A stretch of DNA of 64,000 nucleotides from Microbacterium excoecariae (lineage in GTDB: Bacteria > Actinomycetota > Actinomycetes > Actinomycetales > Microbacteriaceae). The position numbers were made by a program, and so were the translations under genes. The DNA is taken from the NCBI RefSeq assembly GCF_011326725.1, contig NZ_JAANCO010000001.1, positions 2,351,430 to 2,415,429 of the forward strand, written 5' to 3'. The notes beneath the pieces were generated by a model that was not told the DNA's origin, did not search any database, and worked only from the letters and a program-made list of their open reading frames with translations. Of the stretch, positions 15,607 through 23,785 are shown one piece after another. How positions within the stretch are numbered: position 1 is the first letter of the stretch; each line of letters begins with the position of its first letter.

Positions 15607-16920
15607 CTACGCGAAGTCGCGCAGGTTGTCCCGGAGGTGGTCGTGCTTGAAGCCCGTGCGGATGAGGCCGCGCCGGCGCAGGGCCGGCGACAGGGCGTCG
15701 GTGATCGAGGCGATGTAGTGGCGGCTCATGGGCTGGTTGTAGATGAGGAAGCCGTCGCCACCCACCTCCTCCATGACCTCGCCCATCCGCTCCGCGACCT
15801 GGTCGGCCGTGCCGGCGAGCGGGATCGAGGAGATGCGGCTGCTCTCGGAGGCCGCCTCGCGGATCGTCTTGTTGCCCCACGCGCGCTTGGTGTTCGCAAG
15901 CGTGGACTGGTGCCCGTTGGTCGTGACGTCGGCCGGCAGCGGCTGATCCGGGTCGAAGACCGACATGTCGATCTCCTGCGTGGCCTCGAAGTGGGCCATG
16001 TTGACCTCGAAGTTGTAGTCCTTCGCGTCGGCCCAGGCCTGCTCGATCGCCTTGGCCTCGGCCTCGGTTTCGCCGATGATCGGCAGGACCACGAAGAACA
16101 CCTTGATGTCGTCGGGGTTGCGCCCGAAGCCCTCGGCGCGGCGGCGGATGTCGTCGCGGAACTCCTTCATCCCCTGCACGCCGTTCGGGATGTTGAGGAT
16201 GAGGTCGGTGTTCTTCGCCGCGAAGTCGCGACCCTTGGGGGATCCGCCCGCCTGGCAGTACACGGGCGTGCCCTGGGGGCTCCGCGGGACGTTCAGGGGT
16301 CCGCGCGACTTGTAGAACGTGCCCTCGAAGTCGGCGCGCTTGACCTTGGTGTAGTCGGCGTAATAGCCGGTGGCCGGATCCGCCACGATCGCGTCCTCGT
16401 CCCACGAGTCCCACAGCGCCTCGACGCACTGCTTGAACTCGTCGGCCATGTCGTAGCGCAGATCGTGCTCGGGCAGCTTGTCCATGCCGAAGTTCTGCGC
16501 CGCTCGGTCCTCGGAGCTCGTGACCATGTTCCAGCCGATGCGGCCGCGCGTGATGTGGTCGAGGGTCGCGAACTGGCGCGCGAGCTGGAAGGGGTTGTAG
16601 AACGTCGTCGACGCCGTGCAGATGATCCCGATGTGCTCCGTCGCGTACGCGAGCATCGACGCCGTGACGACGGGGTCGAGCTTCGGCGCGTAGCGCGCGT
16701 GCTTGAGGGCCATCTCGGACGTGCCCTGGTACATGTCCGGCACCATGAGCGAGTCCTCGAGCATGAGGAAGTCGAAGCCCGCGCGCTCGAGGTTGCGCGC
16801 CTGGTCGATGTAGAAGCGCCCGTCCATCCAGGTCGTCGCGTCGTCCCCCACGAACGGGGCGGTGGGCGAGGGGGCCCACTCGGGGGCGGTCAGGTTGCCG
16901 AACCAGCCGAGCTGAAACAT
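15607..16920 (-). CDS. LLM-class FMN-dependent monooxygenase, copy 3
   Basis: 437 residues, NtaA/SnaA/DszA family. Visible marks are QLGWFGNL at the N-terminus, MLEDSLMVPDMYQG, GRIGWNMVTSSEDRAAQNFG and CQAGGSPKGRDFAAKN. It is most like copy 2. It is the last gene of cassette 2, directly after the binding-protein gene with an 11-bp hairpin between them, exactly the position of copy 2 in cassette 1. That shared order is the clearest evidence that the two cassettes are a duplication. ATG 16920 has AAAGAGAG upstream. Confidence 0.92.
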   Translation of the reverse strand: MFQLGWFGNLTAPEWAPSPTAPFVGDDATTWMDGRFYIDQARNLERAGFDFLMLEDSLMVPDMYQGTSEMALKHARYAPKLDPVVTASMLAYATEHIGIICTASTTFYNPFQLARQFATLDHITRGRIGWNMVTSSEDRAAQNFGMDKLPEHDLRYDMADEFKQCVEALWDSWDEDAIVADPATGYYADYTKVKRADFEGTFYKSRGPLNVPRSPQGTPVYCQAGGSPKGRDFAAKNTDLILNIPNGVQGMKEFRDDIRRRAEGFGRNPDDIKVFFVVLPIIGETEAEAKAIEQAWADAKDYNFEVNMAHFEATQEIDMSVFDPDQPLPADVTTNGHQSTLANTKRAWGNKTIREAASESSRISSIPLAGTADQVAERMGEVMEEVGGDGFLIYNQPMSRHYIASITDALSPALRRRGLIRTGFKHDHLRDNLRDFA

Positions 16921-16940
16921 GCGTGTCTCTCTTTCGTTGC

Positions 16941-16967
16941 GGCGGGGCGCCCGGGAGGCGCCCCGCC
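16941..16967 (-). terminator. Intercistronic hairpin after binding-protein gene 2
   Basis: GGCGGGGCGCC (16941-16951) pairs perfectly with 16957-16967, loop CGGGA, 16 bases past the binding-protein stop. It occupies the same place as the hairpin at 7931-7960 and probably serves the same mRNA-level role. Confidence 0.65.
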
Positions 16968-16983
16968 GGAGAATGGGTGTCGG

Positions 16984-18645
16984 TCAGTCCTCGACCGTGA
17001 GGTTGGAGTAGTCCATCCACTGGTCCGAGCGGATCGCGTAGCCGGTTACGTCGCTGCCGAGGAGCACGGGCGGCTGCGTCTGTCCGAGGAAGACGATGGG
17101 CGACGAGTCGATCCAGTACGCCTCGGCGGCGGCCCAGGCCTCCCCCGCCTCCTCGGAGAATGAGTCGGCGTACTCGTACCCGGCGAGCTTGAGCTCCTGG
17201 AACGTCTCGTCGTTCCAGTCGGCGAGGTTGTTGGCCCCGTCGATCACCGTGTAGACGTTGAGCTCGTAGCCCGGCGCCATCGTGATGGCGTAGTCGCGGA
17301 GCAGGTAGGCCTCGCCCGAGTGGTCGACGCGCTGGGCGTTGAACTGCGACTGGTTCTGCTCGTCGATCGTGACGTTGAATCCCGCGTCGGCCGCGGCCGA
17401 CTGGATCTGGATCGCCGTGTTCGCGAGGTCCGCGTCGGACGCGCTCACCGTGAGAGTCACGTCGACGGGCGTGGTGATCCCCGCGCCCTCGAGCAGCTCG
17501 AGCGCGGTGTCGGGGTCGTAGGTGTACTCGGGGATGTCCGCGTCGGAGTACCCGGGCGCCTCGCGGTCGAGGAAGCCGGATCCGTTGCGCACCGCGCGAC
17601 CGTGGAACACGTTGTCGATGATCTGGTCGTAGGGCACGGCGTAGGCGAACGCCTGGCGCACCGTCTCGTTGTCGAACGGGGCCTTGTTCGTCACGAGCGG
17701 CATCATCACGTATGTGTTCGAGTTGGACACCGTCGGGACGATGACGTCGGGGTTCTCCGCCGCCTCGGCGAGCGCGGCCGGGTCGACGTTCTCGGCGATG
17801 TCGGCGCTGCCGCTCTCGACGGCCGTGACGCGCGCGCCGCTGTCGGGCACGATGCGGACGATGACGGTGTCGACGTCGGGGACGATCGGCAGGCCCGTGT
17901 CCTCGCGCGCGACGAGCGTGGCGCCGGTGGCCGGATCCCAGTCCGTGACCTCGTAGGGACCGAAGCCGAAGTTGGGGTTCTGGGCCGAGAACTCGACCGC
18001 GTAGGGGTCCTCGTCCGTCGCGTTCTCTTGGAGCCAGACGGAGTCGTAGACCTCGCCGAGCACGTCGGACAAGAGCGCCTGGAACTCGGTGCCGTATCCG
18101 GCGTCGGTGAGCGTGAAGGCCACCGTGCGGTCGTCGATCACCTCGATCATCTCGTCGGGGTCGGTCCAGACGGGCCCCGCGGCGCCGTAGGCGACCGACG
18201 TGGCGGTCTCGAACTTGCGCTCCCACGACCAGCGCACGTCCTCCGCGGTCAGCGGGTTCCCCTGCGCGCTCGTGACCTCGCGCAGCGTGAAGGTGTAGGT
18301 GAGGCCGTCGTCGCTCACCTCGAGCGACTCGGCGAGGTAGGGCTCGAACGTCGCCATGTCCTGGGCCTGGACGCCGGCCTGGTCGGTGTCGACGTAGGGC
18401 TTCTTCAAGAGCGTCGCCTGCGTGTTGACGGACTGCTCCATGCCGCTGAACGTGTAGTCGAGCGACCAGCCCATGTTGTTATCGGGCTGAACGATCGTGA
18501 CGGTCGTGCCGTCGGCGGAGGTGTCGGCGGTCGTCCCGGCGCCGCACGCGGCGAGCGCGAGCAGCCCGGCCGCGGCGGTCCCGGCGACGGCGGTGCGCAG
18601 GATCCGTCGGGTGCGGAGGGAGAGGGATGAGGGCGAAAAATGCAT
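16984..18645 (-). CDS. Opp/Dpp-type substrate-binding lipoprotein, cassette 2
   Basis: 553 residues with a lipobox (LAAC, lipidated Cys34). AESLEVSDDGLTYTFTLRE and the WERKFETAT segment align with cassette 1's protein, as do PLVTNKAPFDN and TAIQIQSAAADAGF. The N-terminal 50 mature residues differ more, as expected if ligands have diverged. ATG 18645 was selected because GAGGAG lies seven bases ahead. It feeds the DppB/DppC pair encoded just upstream in the same transcript. Confidence 0.92.
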   Translation of the reverse strand: MHFSPSSLSLRTRRILRTAVAGTAAAGLLALAACGAGTTADTSADGTTVTIVQPDNNMGWSLDYTFSGMEQSVNTQATLLKKPYVDTDQAGVQAQDMATFEPYLAESLEVSDDGLTYTFTLREVTSAQGNPLTAEDVRWSWERKFETATSVAYGAAGPVWTDPDEMIEVIDDRTVAFTLTDAGYGTEFQALLSDVLGEVYDSVWLQENATDEDPYAVEFSAQNPNFGFGPYEVTDWDPATGATLVAREDTGLPIVPDVDTVIVRIVPDSGARVTAVESGSADIAENVDPAALAEAAENPDVIVPTVSNSNTYVMMPLVTNKAPFDNETVRQAFAYAVPYDQIIDNVFHGRAVRNGSGFLDREAPGYSDADIPEYTYDPDTALELLEGAGITTPVDVTLTVSASDADLANTAIQIQSAAADAGFNVTIDEQNQSQFNAQRVDHSGEAYLLRDYAITMAPGYELNVYTVIDGANNLADWNDETFQELKLAGYEYADSFSEEAGEAWAAAEAYWIDSSPIVFLGQTQPPVLLGSDVTGYAIRSDQWMDYSNLTVED

Positions 18646-18710
18646 GGCTGTACTCCTCGGGGAGGGGTGGAGTGATGCGGGGGATGCTCCGGGCGGAGCG
18701 GGCGGAACAG

Positions 18711-19625
18711 TCAGTGGGACAGGCGCATGATGCGCCGGTTGAGCGCCACCATGAAGACGGTAACGAGCAGCATCGCGAGGGCCGGGAACAGCACGGGCCA
18801 CCACTTGCCGGTGAGGACGCCGGACACCTCGGTGGAGATCATGGATCCCCACTCCGGGGCGGGCGGGGCGAGCCCGACGCCGAGGAACCCGAGGCCCGCG
18901 ACGAGGGCGATGGAGGAGGCGAACACGAGCGTAATGTTCTCGAGCGCGGGCCAGGCGGCGTTCGGGAGGATGTAGCGGAAGGCCGTCGACGTCGCCGACT
19001 CCCCCGACACGCGGGCGTTCTCGACGAACACCTCGCCGCTGACCTGCAGCGCCTCGGCGCGGACGAGGCGCGCCTGGTTGGGCGTCAGCGCGACGACCAT
19101 CGCGAGCGTGAGCGTGACCATGCTGACGCCGAAGAACGCCACGAGGACGAGCCCGATGATGACGGCGGGGAGCGCCTGTAGCAGGTCGAGCGCCCGGAAC
19201 GACACCTGCCCGATCGCCCGCAGCGCGCGGGAGCGGGAGCGCTCGAACAGGGCGGCCGCGAGGCCGATGATCATGCCGAGCACCGTGCTGATCGCGGCGG
19301 TCGCGAGCCCGATGACGACGTCGATGCGGAAGCCTGCCAGCGTGCGGGAAAAGACGTCCATGCCCGCCGAGTCCGTGCCGAACGGGTGCGCGGCGCCCGG
19401 CAGGATGTACGGCTCGGCGACGACGCGGGTCGCGGGATAGGGCGCGATGGCCTCGCCGAACAGGCACAGCGCGAGGACGAGCGCGACGCCCACGAGCGAG
19501 AGGATCCCCGTGATGCGGTTCGTCAGTTGGGCGCGGCGCTTCTGGCGCGCCACCACCTCGTGGGGTGCGGGGGCGGCGGGAACCACCTTCTCCGGCGTGC
19601 GGACGGGATCGGCGAGCGCGGTCAT
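18711..19625 (-). CDS. ABC transporter permease (DppC/OppC type), cassette 2
   Basis: 304 residues, about six membrane helices after a 35-residue cytosolic lead. It has PFGTDSAGMDVFSRTLAG and the coupling loop FVENARVSGESATSTAFRYIL. Relative to cassette 1's DppC, the N-terminus is longer. ATG 19625 has AGGAG five bases ahead. It is separated by 22 bases from the DppB-type gene. Confidence 0.92.
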   Translation of the reverse strand: MTALADPVRTPEKVVPAAPAPHEVVARQKRRAQLTNRITGILSLVGVALVLALCLFGEAIAPYPATRVVAEPYILPGAAHPFGTDSAGMDVFSRTLAGFRIDVVIGLATAAISTVLGMIIGLAAALFERSRSRALRAIGQVSFRALDLLQALPAVIIGLVLVAFFGVSMVTLTLAMVVALTPNQARLVRAEALQVSGEVFVENARVSGESATSTAFRYILPNAAWPALENITLVFASSIALVAGLGFLGVGLAPPAPEWGSMISTEVSGVLTGKWWPVLFPALAMLLVTVFMVALNRRIMRLSH

Positions 19626-19647
19626 GAGGTCTCCTGGTTCCTGTCGG

Positions 19648-20697
19648 TCACGCGGCGACGGTCGAGGTGCGGCGGCGGGGGTCGATGATTCCCGTGACGA
19701 TGTCGACGGCGAAGAAGACGATCAGCGAGATGAGCGCGATGGCGAGGAGGATCCCCTGCAGCGCGACGTAGTCGGATCGGTTCACGGCGTTGACGGCGTA
19801 CTGGGCGCTGCCTTGGAGGGCGAACAGCTGCTCGATGACGACGGCGCCGCCGAGGAGGAAGCCAAAGATCGTGCCGAACATCGCGAGCGCGGCGGGCAGA
19901 GCGCGGCGCCAGACGGATCGCAGCACGGCGCCCGTCTTCTGCCCCGTCGAGACGGCGAACTTCGTCGAGTTGGCCTCGGCGGCCTCCTGCAGCGCGGGGA
20001 TGAGCACCTTGAGGAGCATCGGCCCGTAGGCGAGCGCAAGGGTGAGCGTGGGGAGCCAGAGGTGGGCCCAGATCGACGCCTCCACGTCCCACCGCCCAGC
20101 GATCGCCGCGTCGATGATCGCGAATCCCGTGACCGTCGGCGGCGGCGGGAGCGTCACGTCGTACAGCCCGATCGGCGCGGGCGCGATCCCGAGGACGACG
20201 AAGAAGAGGAGGATCCCGAAGATGCCGAGCACGAAGTCGGGCACGGCACCGGCGGTCCGCGCGACGAAGGCGGCTACCCGCGCGACGACGCTCCCGGGGC
20301 GGATCAGGACGGCCATGCCGGCGCCGAAGGCGAGCAGCACGATCGCGAGCGCCGCGACGATCGCGTTCTGCACGGTGCCGGGGATGACCCGCACAAGGTC
20401 GTCGAGGACGGGCGCGCCCGAGCTGAACGAGGTGCCGAGGTCGCCCTGGACGAGCCGGCCGAGGTAGGCCCCGAGCTGCTCCGGGAGGGATCCGCTGAGG
20501 CCCATCGCCTCCTGCATCTCGAGGTACTGCTCCTCGGTGATGTTCTGCCCGCCCGCCGCGTTGACGACGGGGTCGCCCGGGATGACGCGCACGAGGAAGA
20601 ACACGACGATGACGAAGACGAAGAGGTACACGGGGATGAGGATCAGGCGCTGGACCCACCAGAAGTGGGTGTGGCGCAGCGAGAGCAACCGGGCCAT
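19648..20697 (-). CDS. ABC transporter permease (DppB/OppB type), cassette 2
   Basis: 349 residues. RVIPGDPVVNAAGG near residue 40 and LGTSFSSGAPVLDDL are DppB/OppB marks; the extracellular loop APAPIGLYDVTLPPPP parallels cassette 1's permease. The ATG shares its first base with the stop of the upstream ATPase (TGATG), implying translational coupling. Confidence 0.92.
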   Translation of the reverse strand: MARLLSLRHTHFWWVQRLILIPVYLFVFVIVVFFLVRVIPGDPVVNAAGGQNITEEQYLEMQEAMGLSGSLPEQLGAYLGRLVQGDLGTSFSSGAPVLDDLVRVIPGTVQNAIVAALAIVLLAFGAGMAVLIRPGSVVARVAAFVARTAGAVPDFVLGIFGILLFFVVLGIAPAPIGLYDVTLPPPPTVTGFAIIDAAIAGRWDVEASIWAHLWLPTLTLALAYGPMLLKVLIPALQEAAEANSTKFAVSTGQKTGAVLRSVWRRALPAALAMFGTIFGFLLGGAVVIEQLFALQGSAQYAVNAVNRSDYVALQGILLAIALISLIVFFAVDIVTGIIDPRRRTSTVAA

Positions 20698-21461
20698 CAG
20701 GCGGCCTCCTCGTATCGGTAGGCGCCGACGAGGGCGCGGGTGTAGTCGTCCTGCGGGTCGCCGAGGACGTCTGCCGTCGCGCCGCGCTCGACGACGCGGC
20801 CGGACTTCATGACGAGCACCTGCGAGGTCATGAACGCCGTGGTCGGCAGGCCGTGCGAGACGAACATCAGCGCGCACTCGGCCTCGTCGCAGTAGTCGCG
20901 CAGGAGATTCAGGACGACACCCTGCACCGAGACGTCGAGCGCCGAGACGGCCTCGTCGGCGAGGAGGAGGCGGGGCTGCGGGAGCACGGCGCGCACGATG
21001 GAGAACCGCTGGCGCTGGCCGCCCGAGAGCGCGGCCGGCCGGCGGTCGAGGAGCGCGGGGTCGAGGCCCATCTGCCGCGTGAGTTCCTCGATGCGCACCG
21101 TGGCCGCGGGCTTGTCGAGGCCGCCAAGCTTGGCGTTGACGCGCATCATGGTCGCGCGGATCGTCCACCGCGGGTTGAACGCCCCGCCCGTGTCCTGGCC
21201 GATCCACTGCACGGCGCGGCGGAACGCGAGGCGCGCCTTGGCGTCGTGGCTGTCGACGGGCACCCCGTCGTAGAGCACCTCGCCGGTGTCGGGGTGGTCG
21301 AGGCCGAGCGCGAGGCGCACGAGCGTGGACTTGCCGGATCCGGACTCGCCGATGATGCCGACGCGCTCGCGGGAGCCGACCTCGAAGCTCACCCCCTGGA
21401 GCGCGGGGTGGTCCTCGCCCGCCACCCGGAAGGTGCGGCTGACGTCGCGGAACTCAAGCAT
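20697..21461 (-). CDS. ABC transporter ATPase (DppF/OppF type), cassette 2
   Basis: 254 residues. Walker A GESGSGKST, signature LSGGQRQRF, Walker B region LLLADEAVSALDVS. As in cassette 1, the DEP motif has lost its Pro (here DEA) and the H-loop reads VSHGLPTTAF. It is slightly shorter than usual OppF proteins because the C-terminal zinc or regulatory extension is reduced. It overlaps the upstream ATPase gene by eight bases. Confidence 0.9.
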   Translation of the reverse strand: MLEFRDVSRTFRVAGEDHPALQGVSFEVGSRERVGIIGESGSGKSTLVRLALGLDHPDTGEVLYDGVPVDSHDAKARLAFRRAVQWIGQDTGGAFNPRWTIRATMMRVNAKLGGLDKPAATVRIEELTRQMGLDPALLDRRPAALSGGQRQRFSIVRAVLPQPRLLLADEAVSALDVSVQGVVLNLLRDYCDEAECALMFVSHGLPTTAFMTSQVLVMKSGRVVERGATADVLGDPQDDYTRALVGAYRYEEAA

Positions 21462-22299
21462 GAACGGCCTCCTGCTCGATCGTGGCCAGGCGTGTGGTGT
21501 TCCAGTTGTCGAGGGTGGGGATCGCGTCGAGGAGCCCGCGGGCGTAGGAGGATCCCGGCTCGCGGGCCGCGAGCTCGGCGGGCGTGAGGCGGTCGACGAC
21601 GGCCCCGCCGCGCATGACGACGAGGTGGTCGACGTAGTGGCTGCACAGCGCGATGTCGTGCGAGACGATCAGGAGGGCGGCGCCCGTCTCGGCGGTGAGA
21701 CGGCTGAGCACCTCCATGGTCTCGCGGGCGACGGACGCGTCGAGGGCGCTCGTGGGCTCGTCCGCGATGATGAGGCGGGGCTCCGCGGCGAGCGCGAGCG
21801 CGATCATGACGCGCTGGCGCATGCCGCCGGAGAGCTTCTGCGGGGTAGATCCCCACACGCGGTCGACGTCGGAGAGGCCCACCGACCGCAGCAGCTCCCC
21901 GGCCCGCTCGCGGGCCGCGGCCGCCGAGAAGCGCCGGACGCCGGCGAGCACGGCGCGGAACTGCCGGCCGACCGTCGCGACGGGGTCGAGGGAGGACATG
22001 GCGTCCTGGAAGATCGTCACGACGCCGGGAACGCGCGGCGCGATGAGCGTCTTCTGCCGCGTGGCGCCGATGGGCACGCCCTCGAAGCTGCGCTCGTCGG
22101 CAAGGATCGTCGCCGAGCGCGGGAGGAAGCCGGCCGCCGCCATGCACACGGTGGTCTTGCCGGATCCGGATTCACCGATGAGCGCGACCCGCTGGCCCCG
22201 CGGGACGTCGAGGGCGACGTCCCGCACGGCGAAGGTGCCGTCGTAGGCGACCGAGAGGTTGCGAAGGACGAGCCCGGGGGCCTCGGCGGGTGCGCTCAT
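21454..22299 (-). CDS. ABC transporter ATPase (DppD/OppD type), cassette 2
   Basis: 281 residues. Walker A GESGSGKTT, Q-loop TIFQDAMSSLD, signature LSGGMRQRV, Walker B LIIADEPTSALD and H-loop VSHDIALC are canonical. The C-terminal region (ARGLLDAIPTLDNWNT) resembles the cassette 1 protein's VPTLGNYDADW, again showing the two are paralogues. The start follows the monooxygenase stop by two bases. Confidence 0.92.
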   Translation of the reverse strand: MSAPAEAPGLVLRNLSVAYDGTFAVRDVALDVPRGQRVALIGESGSGKTTVCMAAAGFLPRSATILADERSFEGVPIGATRQKTLIAPRVPGVVTIFQDAMSSLDPVATVGRQFRAVLAGVRRFSAAAARERAGELLRSVGLSDVDRVWGSTPQKLSGGMRQRVMIALALAAEPRLIIADEPTSALDASVARETMEVLSRLTAETGAALLIVSHDIALCSHYVDHLVVMRGGAVVDRLTPAELAAREPGSSYARGLLDAIPTLDNWNTTRLATIEQEAVHA

Positions 22300-22301
22300 G
22301 A

Positions 22302-23612
22302 TCAGAAGGACCTCAGGTTCTCGCGGAGGGTGGTGTGGTCGTAGCCGTCGCGGATGAGCCCGCGGCGGCGGAGGGCGGGGCTCAGCCCGTCGGCGTACTC
22401 GGCGATGGAGCGGCGGGTGACCTCGGGGTAGAGGAGGAAGCCGTCGCCGCCGACCTCCTCCATGAGCTCGCCCATCTTGGCCGCGACCGTGTCGGGGGAT
22501 CCGATGAGGCCGAGGTCGTCGATCTGCCGAATGGTCGTGACGACCTCGCGCAGCGTCTTGTCCTCGTTACCCGTGACGTACTGGCGCATCGAGCTCTGCT
22601 CGCCGTTGCCGACGACGTCGGGCATCTTGGCGTCGAGGTCGAAGGTGCTGAAGTCGACCTCTCCCCCGCTGATGTACGACATCTGCCAGAGGATGTGCTC
22701 GATGTACGCGTCGGACTGGGCGTAGGCGAGGCGCTGCGCCTCGCGCTCTCGGGCGTGGGCGTCGGTCTCGCCGAGCATGGGCGTGACGAGGAACATCACC
22801 TTGAGGTCGTCGGGGTTGCGGCCGTGGGCTGCGGCGCGGGCGCGCATGTCGTCGCGGAACGCCTTCATCTGCTCGACGCTCTTGCCCATCGCGAGCATGG
22901 TGTCGGCGTGCTCGGCGGCGAGCTCGCGGCCGGGGATCGAGTTGCCGGCCTGGGCGACGACGGGGCGGCGCTGCGGTCCCGGGATCGTGTTGAGCGGCCC
23001 GCGCACCGAGAAGTGCTCGCCGCGGTGGTCGATCGTGTGGACCTTGGCGGCGTCCGCGTAGCGCGGGACGGACGGATCCAGCACCAGCGCGTCGTCGTCC
23101 CACGAGTTCCAAAGCTTCGAGACGACGTCGAGCCACTCGGCGGCCCGGGCGTAGCGCTCGTCGTGCGGCGGGAGCTTGTCGTAGCCGAAGTTCTGGCCGA
23201 CCCGGTGCGTCACGCTCGTGACGACGTTCATTCCGTACCGTCCCTCCGTGAGGTGGTCGAGCGTGACGGCCTGGCGGGCCGCGAGGTACGGCGGGTACTG
23301 AGTGGTGGAGGCGGTCGCGATGACGCCGATGTGCTTCGAGTGCTGCGTCATGAGCGGCACGAGCGGCATGGGGTCGTTCTTCGGGGCCATGAATCCGCGG
23401 GCGAGGGTGAGATCGGCGGATCCGCCGTAGGTGTCCTCGATCATCGACGTGTCCTCGATGAACACGAAGTCGAATCCGCCCCGCTCGAGCGCGCTCGTCA
23501 TGTCGCGATACATGTCGGGCTTCGTCCACTCCGTCATGCCCCGCCCCGTGAAGGGGCCGTGCCAGGGCTGAATGCCGAAGCCGTTTCCGAGAAACCAACC
23601 GAGGTGGAACAT
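22302..23612 (-). CDS. LLM-class FMN-dependent monooxygenase, copy 4
   Basis: 436 residues, NtaA/SnaA/DszA family: HLGWFLGNGFGI, FIEDTSMIEDTYGG and AQAGNSIPGRELAAEHAD. It departs from the other three copies at positions normally conserved in this window: GMNVVTSVTHR replaces GWN(I/M)VTSSEDR, and AQAGNS replaces CQAGGS. These lie near the FMN and substrate pocket, so its substrate or mode may differ. It is the first gene of the cassette 2 transcript, two bases ahead of the ATPase genes; AAAGAG lies five bases before ATG 23612. Direct-repeat operator candidates lie 76-94 bases upstream. Confidence 0.92.
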   Translation of the reverse strand: MFHLGWFLGNGFGIQPWHGPFTGRGMTEWTKPDMYRDMTSALERGGFDFVFIEDTSMIEDTYGGSADLTLARGFMAPKNDPMPLVPLMTQHSKHIGVIATASTTQYPPYLAARQAVTLDHLTEGRYGMNVVTSVTHRVGQNFGYDKLPPHDERYARAAEWLDVVSKLWNSWDDDALVLDPSVPRYADAAKVHTIDHRGEHFSVRGPLNTIPGPQRRPVVAQAGNSIPGRELAAEHADTMLAMGKSVEQMKAFRDDMRARAAAHGRNPDDLKVMFLVTPMLGETDAHAREREAQRLAYAQSDAYIEHILWQMSYISGGEVDFSTFDLDAKMPDVVGNGEQSSMRQYVTGNEDKTLREVVTTIRQIDDLGLIGSPDTVAAKMGELMEEVGGDGFLLYPEVTRRSIAEYADGLSPALRRRGLIRDGYDHTTLRENLRSF

Positions 23613-23687
23613 CGTGACTCTTTCTGCGGTGCGGGAGGGTGTGCGCTCCAGTGTTGACCGTCGAGCGCACGCCCGGTTTTCCGTGCA

Positions 23688-23706
23688 TTTACGCGTCGTT
23701 TACGCG
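23688..23706. promoter_or_regulatory. Two TTTACGCG repeats 11 bases apart, putative operator
   Basis: Identical octamers start at 23688 and 23699, one helical turn apart, upstream of the cassette 2 transcript. A related TTAACGCGG lies near 23742-23750. They belong to the same TT(A/G)CGC box family as those at 2862, 13387 and 15468. Confidence 0.5.
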
Positions 23707-23785
23707 GTGAGATCCCGCGTTTTTCCGCGGATAGAGCGCGCTTAACGCGGCGGATCCCGCCGAACCGTGCCCGCGAAAAGGCCCG

